34,181 nt of DNA from an uncultured Verrucomicrobiota bacterium (GTDB lineage Bacteria > Verrucomicrobiota > Verrucomicrobiia > Verrucomicrobiales > Verrucomicrobiaceae): positions 1 to 34,181 of the forward strand of contig CAJCCF010000025.1 of NCBI GenBank assembly GCA_903960845.1, given 5' to 3'. Under the pieces are notes generated by a model that was not told the origin of the DNA, made no database searches, and worked only from the letters and a program-made list of their open reading frames with translations. The first letter of the stretch is position 1. The number at the start of each line of letters is the position of its first letter. This document shows positions 7,775 to 16,599 of this stretch, in pieces. A program made the translations under genes and the position numbers.

Positions 7775-9208
7775 ATGCCCATCCAAGACACCATTCCGAA
7801 CGTCCTCGCTGAACGCTATGCCACCGCCGCCATGCGCGCCCTTTGGTCGGGTGCTGGAAAAGTGCGGTTGGAGCGCGATTACTGGATCGCTGTGCTGAAG
7901 GGCCAGCGGGATCTGGGCATTCCTGTGCCGGATGGGGTGATCGAGGCTTATGAGGCGGTGAAGGACAAGGTTTTCCTCAGCAGCATCATGCAGCGCGAGC
8001 GCGTGACGCGGCATGACGTGAAGGCACGCATCGAGGAGTTCTGCGAACTGGCCGGGCATGAGCACATCCACAAAGGCATGACCAGCCGCGACCTGACGGA
8101 GAATGTGGAGCAGCTCCAGGTCTTCCGCGCTCTGATGGAAGTGCAGAAGAAAAGCATCGCGGTGCTGGCCGCCTTTGCCAAACGCGCAGCCGAGACGCGT
8201 GACATTCCCTTCACTGCACGCACACACAATGTGGCGGCGCAGGCAACGACCTTCGGCAAACGCCTGGCCATGTTTGGTGAAGAGATGCTCATCGGCGTGG
8301 AGGCTCTGAATGTGCTGATCAGCACCTACCCGGCTCGCGGTCTGAAGGGCGCAGTCGGCACGCGTCTGGATCAGATCACCCTGTTCAATGGCGACACGTC
8401 AAAGGCCCGCGCTCTGGAGGAGCGGGTTCTGCATCACCTCGGCATCCACGCCGCGCTCGATAGCGTGGGCCAGGTCTATCCGCGCAGCCTCGACATGCAG
8501 GTGGTGTCCACACTGACGCATGTGGCCAGCGGTCCCGGCAGCTTTGCCAAGACACTGCGACTGATGGCCGGTCATGAACTGGCAAGCGAGGGATTTGCCA
8601 AAGGTCAGGTTGGCAGCTCGGCGATGCCGCACAAAATGAACAGCCGGTCCTGCGAGCGCATCAACGGCTTCCACGTCATCCTCAAAGGCTACCTGGCCAT
8701 GGCCGCAGGTCTGGCGGGCGACCAGTGGAATGAGGGTGATGTGTCCTGCTCCGTGGTGCGCCGGGTGATGCTTCCCGATGCATTTCTGGCGATGGATGGC
8801 CTGCTCGAAACAACACTCACCGTGCTCAATCAGATGGAGGTCTTTGACGCTGTCGTGGAGCAGGAGTTGATGCGTTACCTGCCCTTCCTGCTCACCACCA
8901 CGGTGCTCATGGAAGCGGTCAAAACAGGTGCTGGCCGCGAAGCCGCGCATGAGGCGATCAAGGAGCATGCCGTGCAGGTCGCCAAGGACATGCGCACCGG
9001 CAAGGTGGCGCACAATGACCTCTTCACCCGTCTTGGTGCCGATGCCCGGCTGGGATTAAGCGCCGAAGCCTTTGAAAAACTTGTCGAACAAGGCCGCACC
9101 AACATGGGCGATGCGCCGCAGCAGGTGGATTACTTCGTGGAGCGCGTGGGTAAATTGACCTCCGCGCATCCGGAGTCAGCGGCATATCAGCCCGGTTCGA
9201 TTCTCTGA
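7775..9208 (+). CDS. purB: Adenylosuccinate lyase
   Basis: PurB (477 residues) removes fumarate from SAICAR and from adenylosuccinate in de novo purine and AMP synthesis. The fumarase/aspartase superfamily signature is clear at GSSAMPHKMNSRSCERING. TSRDLTENVEQLQ and the ARTHNVAAQATTFGKR region supply other active-site segments. The GSSAMPHKMN(S/T)RSCER form resembles the type I remember from actinobacterial PurB more than the E. coli type. The frame is open back to 7658, but ATG 7775 begins the homologous sequence (MPIQDTIPNVLAERY), and the extra 39 residues are Arg/Cys/Phe-rich with no family match. The HlyD-type gene follows after 12 bases. Confidence 0.94.
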   Translation: MPIQDTIPNVLAERYATAAMRALWSGAGKVRLERDYWIAVLKGQRDLGIPVPDGVIEAYEAVKDKVFLSSIMQRERVTRHDVKARIEEFCELAGHEHIHKGMTSRDLTENVEQLQVFRALMEVQKKSIAVLAAFAKRAAETRDIPFTARTHNVAAQATTFGKRLAMFGEEMLIGVEALNVLISTYPARGLKGAVGTRLDQITLFNGDTSKARALEERVLHHLGIHAALDSVGQVYPRSLDMQVVSTLTHVASGPGSFAKTLRLMAGHELASEGFAKGQVGSSAMPHKMNSRSCERINGFHVILKGYLAMAAGLAGDQWNEGDVSCSVVRRVMLPDAFLAMDGLLETTLTVLNQMEVFDAVVEQELMRYLPFLLTTTVLMEAVKTGAGREAAHEAIKEHAVQVAKDMRTGKVAHNDLFTRLGADARLGLSAEAFEKLVEQGRTNMGDAPQQVDYFVERVGKLTSAHPESAAYQPGSIL

Positions 9209-9220
9209 TTACTGCGCTTC

Positions 9221-10168
9221 ATGAAAGCCTTTCCGCTTCTCATCCGCTACGGCAGTATCGTGCTCGCTGTGCTCGGTGTCTGGCAGATGACGCAAGTCCT
9301 GCAAGTGATCAAGGCGCAGGAGAACCCGATCCCTCCACCACCCGTCGCGCCACCAGCGAAGCCCTTTGCCAAAGGCGTGGCAGCGACGGGCATTCTGGAA
9401 GCCGCTGATGAGAACGTAAGCATCGGCACGCCAATGCCCGGTCTGGTCACCAGAGTGATGGTCAAAGTCTGGGACAAGGTGAAGACAGGCCAGGAACTAA
9501 TGCAGCTCGACGACCGTGAACTGCGAGCCCAACTCATCGGCCAGGAGGCATCCATCGCCGTGAATCAGGCGAACCTGGATATCGCGCTGGCCCAGCTTGC
9601 CAAAGTCCAGGACATGCTGGACCGGCTGAAGTCCGTGACCGATCAGCGCGCCATCACGCAGGACGATCTGCGCAACCGCACCAACGATGTCATTGTCTCC
9701 AAGGCCCAGGCCGCGCAGGCGAAGGCACAACTCGATGCGGCACACGCCGCCGTAAAGCAGACGAAGCTACTGACCGAACGCCTCACAGTCCGTGCTCCGC
9801 GTGCCGGTTCGATCCTGCAAGTGAACATCCGCGCCGGTGAATATGCCTCTCCCCAAAACCGGCAGGCAGCCATCACGCTGGGGGATGTGGGCATGCTGCA
9901 AGTGCGTGCTGATGTGGATGAACAAAATGCCATGTCCGTGCGCGCCGACCAACCGGCCAAAGCCTACCTCAAAGGCGACAGTAAAACCGCATATGACCTT
10001 GAGTTTGTCCGCATCGACCCCTTCGTCATTCCCAAACAATCACTGACGGGAGCCAGCACCGAGCGCGTGGACACGCGAGTGCTGCAAGTCATCTACCGGC
10101 TCAAACTCCCTGAAAAAAAGACGCTGTATGTCGGCCAACAGGTCGATGTTTTTATCGGGGAAAAGTAA
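9221..10168 (+). CDS. HlyD-family membrane fusion (periplasmic adaptor) protein
   Basis: This 315-residue adaptor has an N-terminal membrane anchor (about 8-30), a Pro-rich linker and the first half of a lipoyl domain (about 52-92, SIGTPMPGLVTRVMVKVWDKVKTGQELMQLD). A coiled-coil hairpin (about 95-185) is followed by the second lipoyl half (RAPRAGSILQVNIRAGEYA) and a beta-barrel (about 220-310, ending YVGQQVDVFIGEK). Such adaptors bridge an inner-membrane ABC or RND pump to an outer-membrane channel. No pump or channel gene lies nearby: purB is 12 bases upstream and a convergent cyclase ends 4 bases downstream. It either works with a distant pump or has another role. The start ATG 9221 has no Shine-Dalgarno sequence. 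Confidence 0.86.
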   Translation: MKAFPLLIRYGSIVLAVLGVWQMTQVLQVIKAQENPIPPPPVAPPAKPFAKGVAATGILEAADENVSIGTPMPGLVTRVMVKVWDKVKTGQELMQLDDRELRAQLIGQEASIAVNQANLDIALAQLAKVQDMLDRLKSVTDQRAITQDDLRNRTNDVIVSKAQAAQAKAQLDAAHAAVKQTKLLTERLTVRAPRAGSILQVNIRAGEYASPQNRQAAITLGDVGMLQVRADVDEQNAMSVRADQPAKAYLKGDSKTAYDLEFVRIDPFVIPKQSLTGASTERVDTRVLQVIYRLKLPEKKTLYVGQQVDVFIGEK

Positions 10169-10172
10169 GCCC

Positions 10173-11093
10173 TCAGTCCAGCACGGGATCACTTTCCACC
10201 AGTGCATAAACTTCGACCGGTTCCGGCTGGCCTTTGACCATGTGGACGCCGACATTTTTGTAATGCTGCAAGCCTTCCTCCCACCCTTCCATGAAGGAAG
10301 AGCTGACGAGCACGGGCACTTGCAATTTGCGGGTCAGACTTTCGATCCGGAATGCGACATTCACAGCCTCGCCGACAGCGGTGTTCACTCCACGTCCCAT
10401 GGCTCCGAGAGCCACTTCGCCAACATGCAGGCCGATGTGGCAGTGAACCTCAAGGTTCATCTCATCCTTCATCTTCTTGCGCACCGGAGAGTCGGCGGCA
10501 TCTGAATGGCTGAGCAGGCGCGCAGCCTCGGTGGCCTTGACGCGGGATTCAAGGCTGTCCCCCTGCCAATAGGCAAAGACGCCATCGCCAATGAATTTGT
10601 CGATGATGGCACCGCGCGCCTTAAGCACCATGGTGCACTGGGCATACCACTCCCGCAGCATGGCGGCCACTTCCTCCGGACTAAGCTGAGCGGAGATGCT
10701 GGTAAAATTGCGCAAATCACCAACAAGCAAAGTGGCCTTCACCGTTTTCATCGGCAGAGCCACCGTGTGCAGCATGTTGCTGCTGCTGCTGGTGTTGCCG
10801 AGATGATCACCCTCATCCGTTTCAAAAATAAACAGGCAGGTGCCAATCTGGATGCGATCCCCATGGCGCAGAGCCCGAGCCGTGGTCACCGCCACGTCAT
10901 TAACGAAGCTGCCATTGGCACTGCCAAGGTCGGAGACCCAGTAAAGATTGCCATCCCGGCGGACGGTGGCGTGCTGGCGGGATACTCCAGCATCCGTAAG
11001 GCGGATGGTGGCGTCAGGGCTGCGGCCAAGGAGATTGTAGTCCTCCAGCGAGTGCTCCAGTCCTTTGTCGTGCTGTCTCAGAAATGCGGGCAT
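10173..11093 (-). CDS. FHA domain-containing class III adenylate cyclase
   Basis: This soluble 306-residue protein joins an FHA phosphothreonine-binding domain (about 1-95; LGRSPDATI, VSRQHA, GSANGSFVN) to a class III nucleotide cyclase domain (about 115-300). The two metal aspartates are D126 (VGDLRNF) and D170 (DKFIGDG). The purine-recognition pair reads K166/T238, the pattern of bacterial adenylate cyclases such as CyaC. The transition-state residues N245 and R249 (AVNVAFR) are present. An active cAMP-forming enzyme gated by binding a phosphorylated partner is therefore likely. There is no membrane segment. The gene is convergent with the HlyD gene and divergent from the M32 carboxypeptidase gene across 176 bases. 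Confidence 0.92.
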   Translation of the reverse strand: MPAFLRQHDKGLEHSLEDYNLLGRSPDATIRLTDAGVSRQHATVRRDGNLYWVSDLGSANGSFVNDVAVTTARALRHGDRIQIGTCLFIFETDEGDHLGNTSSSSNMLHTVALPMKTVKATLLVGDLRNFTSISAQLSPEEVAAMLREWYAQCTMVLKARGAIIDKFIGDGVFAYWQGDSLESRVKATEAARLLSHSDAADSPVRKKMKDEMNLEVHCHIGLHVGEVALGAMGRGVNTAVGEAVNVAFRIESLTRKLQVPVLVSSSFMEGWEEGLQHYKNVGVHMVKGQPEPVEVYALVESDPVLD

Positions 11094-11269
11094 GATATTT
11101 TGGCAGGATTCTTTTCAAGCAACTGCCGCGCAATAAGTCAAGCTCAGGCGCGGAAGATTTCCGAAATCGACACATAGTACGCCAGAATCGTGCCGAAGAG
11201 TGCAGCAAACACATTTGAGCTGTGGCTTGCGTCCCTGCGCTGACTGGGGATGCTCCGCCACACCCAATC

Positions 11270-12751
11270 ATGCCATCCACCATTTACGACCAACTTTGCG
11301 CCACCGTCCGTGAAGTATCTTTAATAAGGTCAACCGAGTCCACCCTTTCATGGGATCAGGAAACGCACATGCCGGACAAGGCCCTGGCTTTTCGCGCCCA
11401 CCAGATGTCCTGGCTCAGCGGCAAAGCTCATGCAATCGCCACGGGGCGCATGATGCAAAAACTCCTGGATAAGGCGCAATCTACAAAATTGCGCGACCCC
11501 AAAGCGGCGGCGAACCTGAAAGTGCTGGTCCATGACTTTCAGCGCGAGGCAAAAATCCCGGGCAAGCTCGTCGTGGAAGAAAGCGAGTCCGCCTCACACG
11601 CCAAGCACGCCTGGATCGAAGCGCGAAAACAGTCAGACTTCGCCACCTTTGCACCGCATTTGGAAAAGATGCTGGGCATCGCCCAACGCAAAGCGGATCT
11701 CTGGGGTTATGCAGAGGAGCCGTACGATGCGCTGCTTGAAACCTACGAGCGCGGCACCCGCACACGCGAAGTGGCGGCGCTGTTTGCCAAGCTGAAGCCT
11801 GATCTCACCCAGATCGCACGCGCAGCGGTCGAGCGTGGAAAGTCCATCAAACCCAATCTGCTGCGCGGCCACTATCCGGTCGCAAAACAGCAGACGCTCA
11901 ATGCTGAAATCGCGGCAAGCATTGGTTTCGATTTCAAGGCGGGGCGCATCGACACCACGACCCACCCCTTCTGCACTACTCTGGGACCGCGTGATGTGCG
12001 CCTGACGACGCGCTACGATGAGAAAGATTTCACCTCATCACTCTTCGGAGTTCTGCATGAGGCCGGACATGGGCTCTACGAGCAGGGCCTGCCGGAAAGT
12101 GACTTCGGGCTGCCCTCAGGCCGCGCCTGCTCTCTTGGCATTCATGAGTCCCAGAGCCGGCTTTGGGAAAATCACGTGGGACGCTCACGGCCATTTTGGC
12201 AAAGATGGTTACCGCGCGCTGCGGAGATATTTCCGCATTTGCGGAAGATCAGCCTCGAAGACTTCCTGGCCGCCGTCACCCGCGCCGAATATTCCTTTAT
12301 CCGGGTCGAGGCCGATGAGGCCACCTACGACCTGCACATCCTGCTGCGTTTTGCCATCGAACGGCGCATGGTGAGCGGGAAGCTGGCGGTCAAAGATGTG
12401 CCGGAGGCCTGGAATGCCGAGTTCAAAGAACTCTTCGGCATGTCGCCACCTGATGCGGCTCATGGCTGCCTGCAGGACATCCACTGGAGCATGGGCGGGC
12501 TCGGCTACTTTGCCACTTACACGCTGGGCAATCTGAACGCAGCCCAGCTTTATGCCACGGCACTCAGGCAGCGCCGCATCGCCTCCGCCATTGAGCTTGC
12601 TGATTATGCACCCCTGCTGAACTGGCTGCGGGAAAAAGTCCACACCCACGGTGGTGCACCGCTGCCCGGTGAAATCATGCAGGGCGCGACCGGAAAACCC
12701 ACCGATGCGCGGCATCATTTAAAACATCTGCGCGAGCGTTTTGTTGGCTGA
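11270..12751 (+). CDS. Carboxypeptidase Taq (M32) metallopeptidase
   Basis: This cytoplasmic 493-residue M32 zinc carboxypeptidase removes C-terminal residues from peptides. The family motifs are in order: DVRLTTRY, the zinc site HEAGH (residues 263-267 from the chosen start), and HESQSRLWENHVGRS, whose E293 is the third ligand. The N-terminal TLSWDQETHMP and the HPF segment before the DxRxT motif also fit. Length agrees with the usual 490-510 residues. The frame is open to GTG/ATG-like positions from 11222, but the ATG at 11270 (MPSTIYDQLC) begins the homologous region. It is divergent from the cyclase gene, and rlmB follows 51 bases downstream. Confidence 0.93.
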   Translation: MPSTIYDQLCATVREVSLIRSTESTLSWDQETHMPDKALAFRAHQMSWLSGKAHAIATGRMMQKLLDKAQSTKLRDPKAAANLKVLVHDFQREAKIPGKLVVEESESASHAKHAWIEARKQSDFATFAPHLEKMLGIAQRKADLWGYAEEPYDALLETYERGTRTREVAALFAKLKPDLTQIARAAVERGKSIKPNLLRGHYPVAKQQTLNAEIAASIGFDFKAGRIDTTTHPFCTTLGPRDVRLTTRYDEKDFTSSLFGVLHEAGHGLYEQGLPESDFGLPSGRACSLGIHESQSRLWENHVGRSRPFWQRWLPRAAEIFPHLRKISLEDFLAAVTRAEYSFIRVEADEATYDLHILLRFAIERRMVSGKLAVKDVPEAWNAEFKELFGMSPPDAAHGCLQDIHWSMGGLGYFATYTLGNLNAAQLYATALRQRRIASAIELADYAPLLNWLREKVHTHGGAPLPGEIMQGATGKPTDARHHLKHLRERFVG

Positions 12752-12802
12752 GTCACTGAAAAAAACCTTGCCAATCCAGCCGCACACCGCTCAACACTGA
12801 CC

Positions 12803-13372
12803 ATGCCAAAACCACCGCTCATCGCCCGCCAGAACCGCCACAGCTCCCCGGCATCCGGTATGCCGCAGATTTATGAGGAGGGCGATCTGCCAATGCTGCT
12901 CGAAGACCACGAATCACCGCTCGTGCTCGTGCTCGATTGCATCCAGGACCCGCACAATCTCGGTGCCTGCCTGCGCACTGCCGATGCAGCGGGCTGCACC
13001 TGTGTCATCATGCCCAAGGACAAATCAGCGCCGATCAGCGAGACCGTCCTGCGCGTCTCCTGCGGCGGGGCTGAAAATGTCCCGCTCGTTCGTGTCACCA
13101 ACCTGGCGCGTGCCATGGACAAACTAAAAGATTTGGGCATCTGGCTCGTGGGCACGGCGGATGAGGCCAAGCAATCCATTTATGACGTCGATCTCATAGG
13201 CGGCATCGGCATCGTCATGGGCGGCGAGGGCGAAGGCATGAGGCGCCTCACGGGCGAGCACTGCGACTTCCTCGTGCAGATCCCGATGCAGGGGAAAGTG
13301 CCTTGTCTGAACGTCTCCGTGGCCACCGGTGTCTGCCTCTTCGAAGCCGTGCGCCAGCGAGTGAAGAAGTAA
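12803..13372 (+). CDS. rlmB: 23S rRNA 2'-O-ribose methyltransferase RlmB-like (short form)
   Basis: This is a SPOUT-class TrmH/SpoU methyltransferase of 189 residues. The catalytic domain aligns well with RlmB, which methylates G2251 of 23S r[23 protein letters not shown] (motif 1), [13 protein letters not shown] (motif 2) and [20 protein letters not shown] (motif 3, the trefoil-knot SAM site). E. coli RlmB has about 243 residues; the missing part is its N-terminal L30e-like RNA-binding domain. Here only about 35 residues precede the catalytic domain, and just 51 bases separate it from the previous gene, so no upstream piece is hidden in another frame. Target specificity is inferred from the catalytic domain only. 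Confidence 0.85.
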   Translation: MPKPPLIARQNRHSSPASGMPQIYEEGDLPMLLEDHESPLVLVLDCIQDPHNLGACLRTADAAGCTCVIMPKDKSAPISETVLRVSCGGAENVPLVRVTNLARAMDKLKDLGIWLVGTADEAKQSIYDVDLIGGIGIVMGGEGEGMRRLTGEHCDFLVQIPMQGKVPCLNVSVATGVCLFEAVRQRVKK

Positions 13373-13449
13373 GTAACGTCTTTTGCAAAAGAATCCCCGG
13401 TGTGTATGCTCGCCACACTTCAATCATAGAGCCCCCCCCTTAATCTCTC

Positions 13450-15558
13450 ATGTCAGACGACCCAACCCCCCGTAACGAAAGCCCGAACCGGCGCAATCAA
13501 GAGCCGCAGTTCAATTGGAAAGGCTTTCTCCTTCTTGCAGTCGTCGTGCTTCTCGTCGGCTCCGGCCTCATGGTAGGCAAGGAAGCCACACGCTCTCAGG
13601 AAATCACATACAAGCAGTTCAAGCAGTATGTCGAAAACGATTTGATCGACAGGACAGAGGACCTGAAACTCATCCAGCAGGACACCACCTCCGCTGAGAT
13701 CATCGAAGGCTATGTTTTAAAATCAAAACCAGGCGAAGCGGCTGCGACTGCCCCGATTCAGGAGATTGCACCTCCACCCGTCACACCTGTCACACCCGGT
13801 GCCACGACTGGAGTGGTCAGGAAGAATTCGGTGAAGTTTCGCGTCCCTGTAAGTATCCAGTATCAGAAGGAGGAGCTTCAAGCCCTGATGAACAAGCACG
13901 GCCTGGTGCTCGCACCGGTTTATCAAAACGATCAGTGGAGCGCGTTGCTGTTCTCGATGCTGCCGATTCTGCTGCTGCTTTTCCTGCTCTACTTCCTCGT
14001 TCGCCAGCAGATCAAAACTGCAGGTCGCGGAGCCATGAGCTTTGGCAAAAGCCGGGCCAAAATGCTCTCCCAGGACCGCAACAAGGTCACTTTCAAAGAT
14101 GTGGCTGGCGTGGAAGAGGCCAAAGAGGAAGTCTCCGAACTCGTCGAGTTCCTCCGGGATCCGAAGAAATTTCAGCGTCTCGGCGGAAAAATCCCCAAAG
14201 GCGTGCTCATGGTCGGCTCCCCGGGCACAGGCAAGACGCTCCTCGCCAAGGCGATCGCGGGTGAGGCCGATGTGCCATTCTTTAGCATCAGCGGATCTGA
14301 CTTTGTGGAAATGTTCGTCGGTGTCGGTGCCAGCCGTGTGCGCGACATGTTTGAACAGGGCAAAAAGAATTCCCCGTGTCTCATCTTCATCGATGAAATC
14401 GACGCCGTGGGCCGTCACCGCGGTCATGGTATGGGGGGTGGTCACGATGAGCGTGAACAGACGCTCAATGCCTTGCTCGTCGAAATGGATGGCTTCGACA
14501 CTCAAGAAGGCATCATCATCATCGCCGCAACCAACCGCCCGGATGTACTCGATCCCGCGCTTCTTCGCCCGGGCCGCTTCGACCGTCAGGTCACCGTCAG
14601 CCTGCCGGATGTCAAAGGTCGCGAAGAAATCCTCCGCGTTCATGCCAAGAAGGTGAAGCTCAGCGAGAGCGCTGACCTTTCCAAGGTATCGCGCGGGACA
14701 CCCGGATTCTCCGGGGCTGAACTCGCCAACGTCATCAATGAAGCCGCCCTTCTGGCCGCCCGTCGTAACCTCAAATCCATCGGCACGGCCGAACTCGAAG
14801 AAGCGCGTGATAAAGTCCGCTGGGGCCGCGAACGGCGCAGCCTCGCCCTCAGTGAAAAGGAAAAGGAAAACACCGCCTATCATGAGGCAGGCCATGCCAT
14901 CCTGATCGAGGTTCTCGAGCACACCGATCCCTTGCACAAGGTCACCATCATCCCGCGCGGTCCTTCCCTCGGCTCGACCATGTGGCTGCCGGAAGAGGAC
15001 AAGTTCACACATCGCAAAAGCGAACTGCTCGACGACCTCGTCGTCGCCATGGGCGGACGTGTGGCCGAGGAAATCCAGTTTGGAGACGTCACCAATGGAG
15101 CCATGGGCGACATCCGTCAGGCCACCAACATCTCACGCAGCATGGTCTGCGCCTGGGGCATGAGTGAAAAAATGGGAATGGTGGATTACGGCGGTGACGG
15201 CGAACAAGCCGTCATGGCACCTGGCCGCAGTCGTAACTACAGCGGAGCCACCGCCCAGAAGATCGATGAAGAAGTCAAACGCCTCATTGATGAAGCCTAC
15301 AGCAAGGCCAAAGACATCCTTCTCAGCCACAAAGACAAGCTCGACGCCATCGCCCAAGCCCTGCTCGAATACGAGACGCTTGACGGCATCCACATCAAAG
15401 AAATCATGCAGCACGGTCACATGATCAATCCGCCGAACACCAAGCCGCCATCACCGCCAGCACTCCCTGTGGTGAAGGCTCAGGAGTCCCGGCCGGTGGC
15501 ACGCGAAGATGAAGGATCCGACGGCTTGCCCGGCGGCCTGATCGGTGTGCCGGTTTGA
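13450..15558 (+). CDS. ftsH: ATP-dependent zinc metalloprotease FtsH
   Basis: FtsH (702 residues) is a membrane-anchored AAA+ protease that degrades unassembled membrane proteins and selected regulators as a hexamer. It has TM1 (about 26-43), a periplasmic region (44-164), TM2 (165-184), Walker A GSPGTGKT (257-264), pore motif FVGVG (289-293), Walker B LIFIDEID and the second region of homology around [20 protein letters not shown]. The zinc site HEAGH is at 478-482. The periplasmic part is about 120 residues, longer than in E. coli, and includes a Pro/Ala/Thr-rich stretch (about 95-122). The C-terminus ends in a Pro-rich tail. The start is preceded by a C-rich run and no Shine-Dalgarno sequence. 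It converges on a DUF971 gene with 7 bases between stops. Confidence 0.97.
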   Translation: MSDDPTPRNESPNRRNQEPQFNWKGFLLLAVVVLLVGSGLMVGKEATRSQEITYKQFKQYVENDLIDRTEDLKLIQQDTTSAEIIEGYVLKSKPGEAAATAPIQEIAPPPVTPVTPGATTGVVRKNSVKFRVPVSIQYQKEELQALMNKHGLVLAPVYQNDQWSALLFSMLPILLLLFLLYFLVRQQIKTAGRGAMSFGKSRAKMLSQDRNKVTFKDVAGVEEAKEEVSELVEFLRDPKKFQRLGGKIPKGVLMVGSPGTGKTLLAKAIAGEADVPFFSISGSDFVEMFVGVGASRVRDMFEQGKKNSPCLIFIDEIDAVGRHRGHGMGGGHDEREQTLNALLVEMDGFDTQEGIIIIAATNRPDVLDPALLRPGRFDRQVTVSLPDVKGREEILRVHAKKVKLSESADLSKVSRGTPGFSGAELANVINEAALLAARRNLKSIGTAELEEARDKVRWGRERRSLALSEKEKENTAYHEAGHAILIEVLEHTDPLHKVTIIPRGPSLGSTMWLPEEDKFTHRKSELLDDLVVAMGGRVAEEIQFGDVTNGAMGDIRQATNISRSMVCAWGMSEKMGMVDYGGDGEQAVMAPGRSRNYSGATAQKIDEEVKRLIDEAYSKAKDILLSHKDKLDAIAQALLEYETLDGIHIKEIMQHGHMINPPNTKPPSPPALPVVKAQESRPVAREDEGSDGLPGGLIGVPV

Positions 15559-15565
15559 GATTCCC

Positions 15566-15877
15566 TTACAGTTTTGAGGCCTCTTCACCGAGCTTCCTGA
15601 GATACTCAAAGGTGTAAATGCCGGTGTTGTGCCCATCACTGAAATCGAACTGGAATGCATACCCGCCGATGGGGCGCCAGGTGCGGACGGTGACGCCCGG
15701 AAAAGTCTTCTGATCGGTGCCCCCATACTGCTTTCCGAGCAGGTCACGCTCCCCGGTGTTTTCAGCACTCGGCGACCACGCGCGTAAACGCTCGCCGGGG
15801 ATGTATTGCTCCACGCCATCTGGCCAGATGAGAGCGAGTTCAGTGCCGATCAGTTCGATTCGTTGCGGTGCGTTCAT
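15566..15877 (-). CDS. DUF971 protein (GBBH-like N-terminal domain)
   Basis: This 103-residue protein is a stand-alone DUF971 domain. The family pattern is visible as LALIWPDG near the N-terminus, LRAW in the middle and PIGGYAFQFDFSDGHNTGIYTFEYLRKL at the C-terminal end. In many members the central LRxxCxCAxC region binds metal; here it reads LRAWSPSAEN with no cysteines, so metal binding by that route is unlikely. The domain occurs alone in bacteria, often near Mrp/ApbC iron-sulfur carriers, and in gamma-butyrobetaine hydroxylases. ATG 15877 fits the family N-terminus better than the start seven codons upstream. It follows rpsD on the same strand but is separated from it by a strong hairpin (15906-15931). 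Confidence 0.82.
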   Translation of the reverse strand: MNAPQRIELIGTELALIWPDGVEQYIPGERLRAWSPSAENTGERDLLGKQYGGTDQKTFPGVTVRTWRPIGGYAFQFDFSDGHNTGIYTFEYLRKLGEEASKL

Positions 15878-15905
15878 GGATTGTTTAGAGCTGCTCAAGT
15901 ACGAA

Positions 15906-15931
15906 GAAGGGACGCCATTGGGCGTCCCTTC
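15906..15931 (-). terminator. Perfect 11-bp hairpin after rpsD
   Basis: GAAGGGACGCC (15906-15916) and GGCGTCCCTTC (15921-15931) pair perfectly around a four-base loop. The hairpin lies 30 bases beyond the rpsD stop on the minus strand, where a terminator for the ribosomal-protein transcript is expected. The run after the stem is TTCGT, so the U-tract is weak and it may act as an attenuator or RNA-end stabiliser instead. It is 28 bases ahead of the DUF971 start. Confidence 0.65.
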
Positions 15932-15960
15932 AAATAAGAATTGAATCTCAGTGTGACTGA

Positions 15961-16572
15961 TTAACGTGAGTAGAGTTCAACCACCAGCTGCTCATTGGCA
16001 ATCGGGTTGATCTCATCACGGATCGGGGCGCGGTTCAGAACACCGGACATCTTGTCGCGATCGACGGTCACCCAGTCACCGACTGGATTGCCGAGGGTCA
16101 TTTCAAGGAAACGACCGACAAGCTGCTGAGATCTTGGGCTGTCCTTGGCTGCCACGACATCACCGGCTTTCACCTGATAGCTGGCGATGTTGACGATCTT
16201 ACCATTGACGGTGATGTGGCGGTGACTGACGAGCTGGCGGGAGGCGAAGCGCGTGTTGGCAAAACCCATGCGGTAAACCACGTTGTCGAGGCGCAACTCC
16301 AGCATCTGGAGAAGGTTCTCACCCGTCACGCCCTTGCGGCGCTGGGCTTCGGCAAAGAAGCGGCGGAACTGTTTTTCAAGCACGCCATATTGAAAGCGCA
16401 GCTTCTGCTTTTCAATGAGGGCGACACCATAGTCGGAAACCTTGCGGCGGGCATTGCGAACACCGTGCTGCCCTGGTGGGAAGTTGCGGAGTTCAAGAGC
16501 CTTGGAAGGGCCAAAAATTGGGATGCCAAAGCGGCGGGCGATTTTTTCGCGAGGACCTGTGTAACGTGCCAT
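15961..16572 (-). CDS. rpsD: 30S ribosomal protein S4
   Basis: S4 (203 residues) is a primary 16S rRNA binder that starts 30S assembly and in many bacteria represses its own operon. Recognisable are the N-terminus MARYTGPREKIARRFG, the helical region with GENLLQMLELRLDNVVYRMGFA, and the S4 RNA-binding motif SRQLVSHRHITVNGKIVNI (about 95-155). The N-terminal zinc-binding cysteines of the C+ form are absent, so this is a zinc-independent S4. It is the last gene of the rpmJ-rpsM-rpsK-rpsD run. rpoA, its usual next neighbour, does not follow. The sequence ahead of the ATG is pyrimidine-rich, with no Shine-Dalgarno motif. Confidence 0.98.
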   Translation of the reverse strand: MARYTGPREKIARRFGIPIFGPSKALELRNFPPGQHGVRNARRKVSDYGVALIEKQKLRFQYGVLEKQFRRFFAEAQRRKGVTGENLLQMLELRLDNVVYRMGFANTRFASRQLVSHRHITVNGKIVNIASYQVKAGDVVAAKDSPRSQQLVGRFLEMTLGNPVGDWVTVDRDKMSGVLNRAPIRDEINPIANEQLVVELYSR

Positions 16573-16599
16573 AGATGTGAACTGGAAAAGGAAGAAAAA

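Noticed and set aside
13380-13391. CTTTTGCAAAAG palindrome between rlmB and ftsH
   Set aside because: A 12-base palindrome with no loop or U-tract. It could be an operator, but nothing else supports this.
13723-15012. 429-codon open frame on the minus strand
   Set aside because: Antisense to ftsH, whose Walker and HEAGH motifs are certain.
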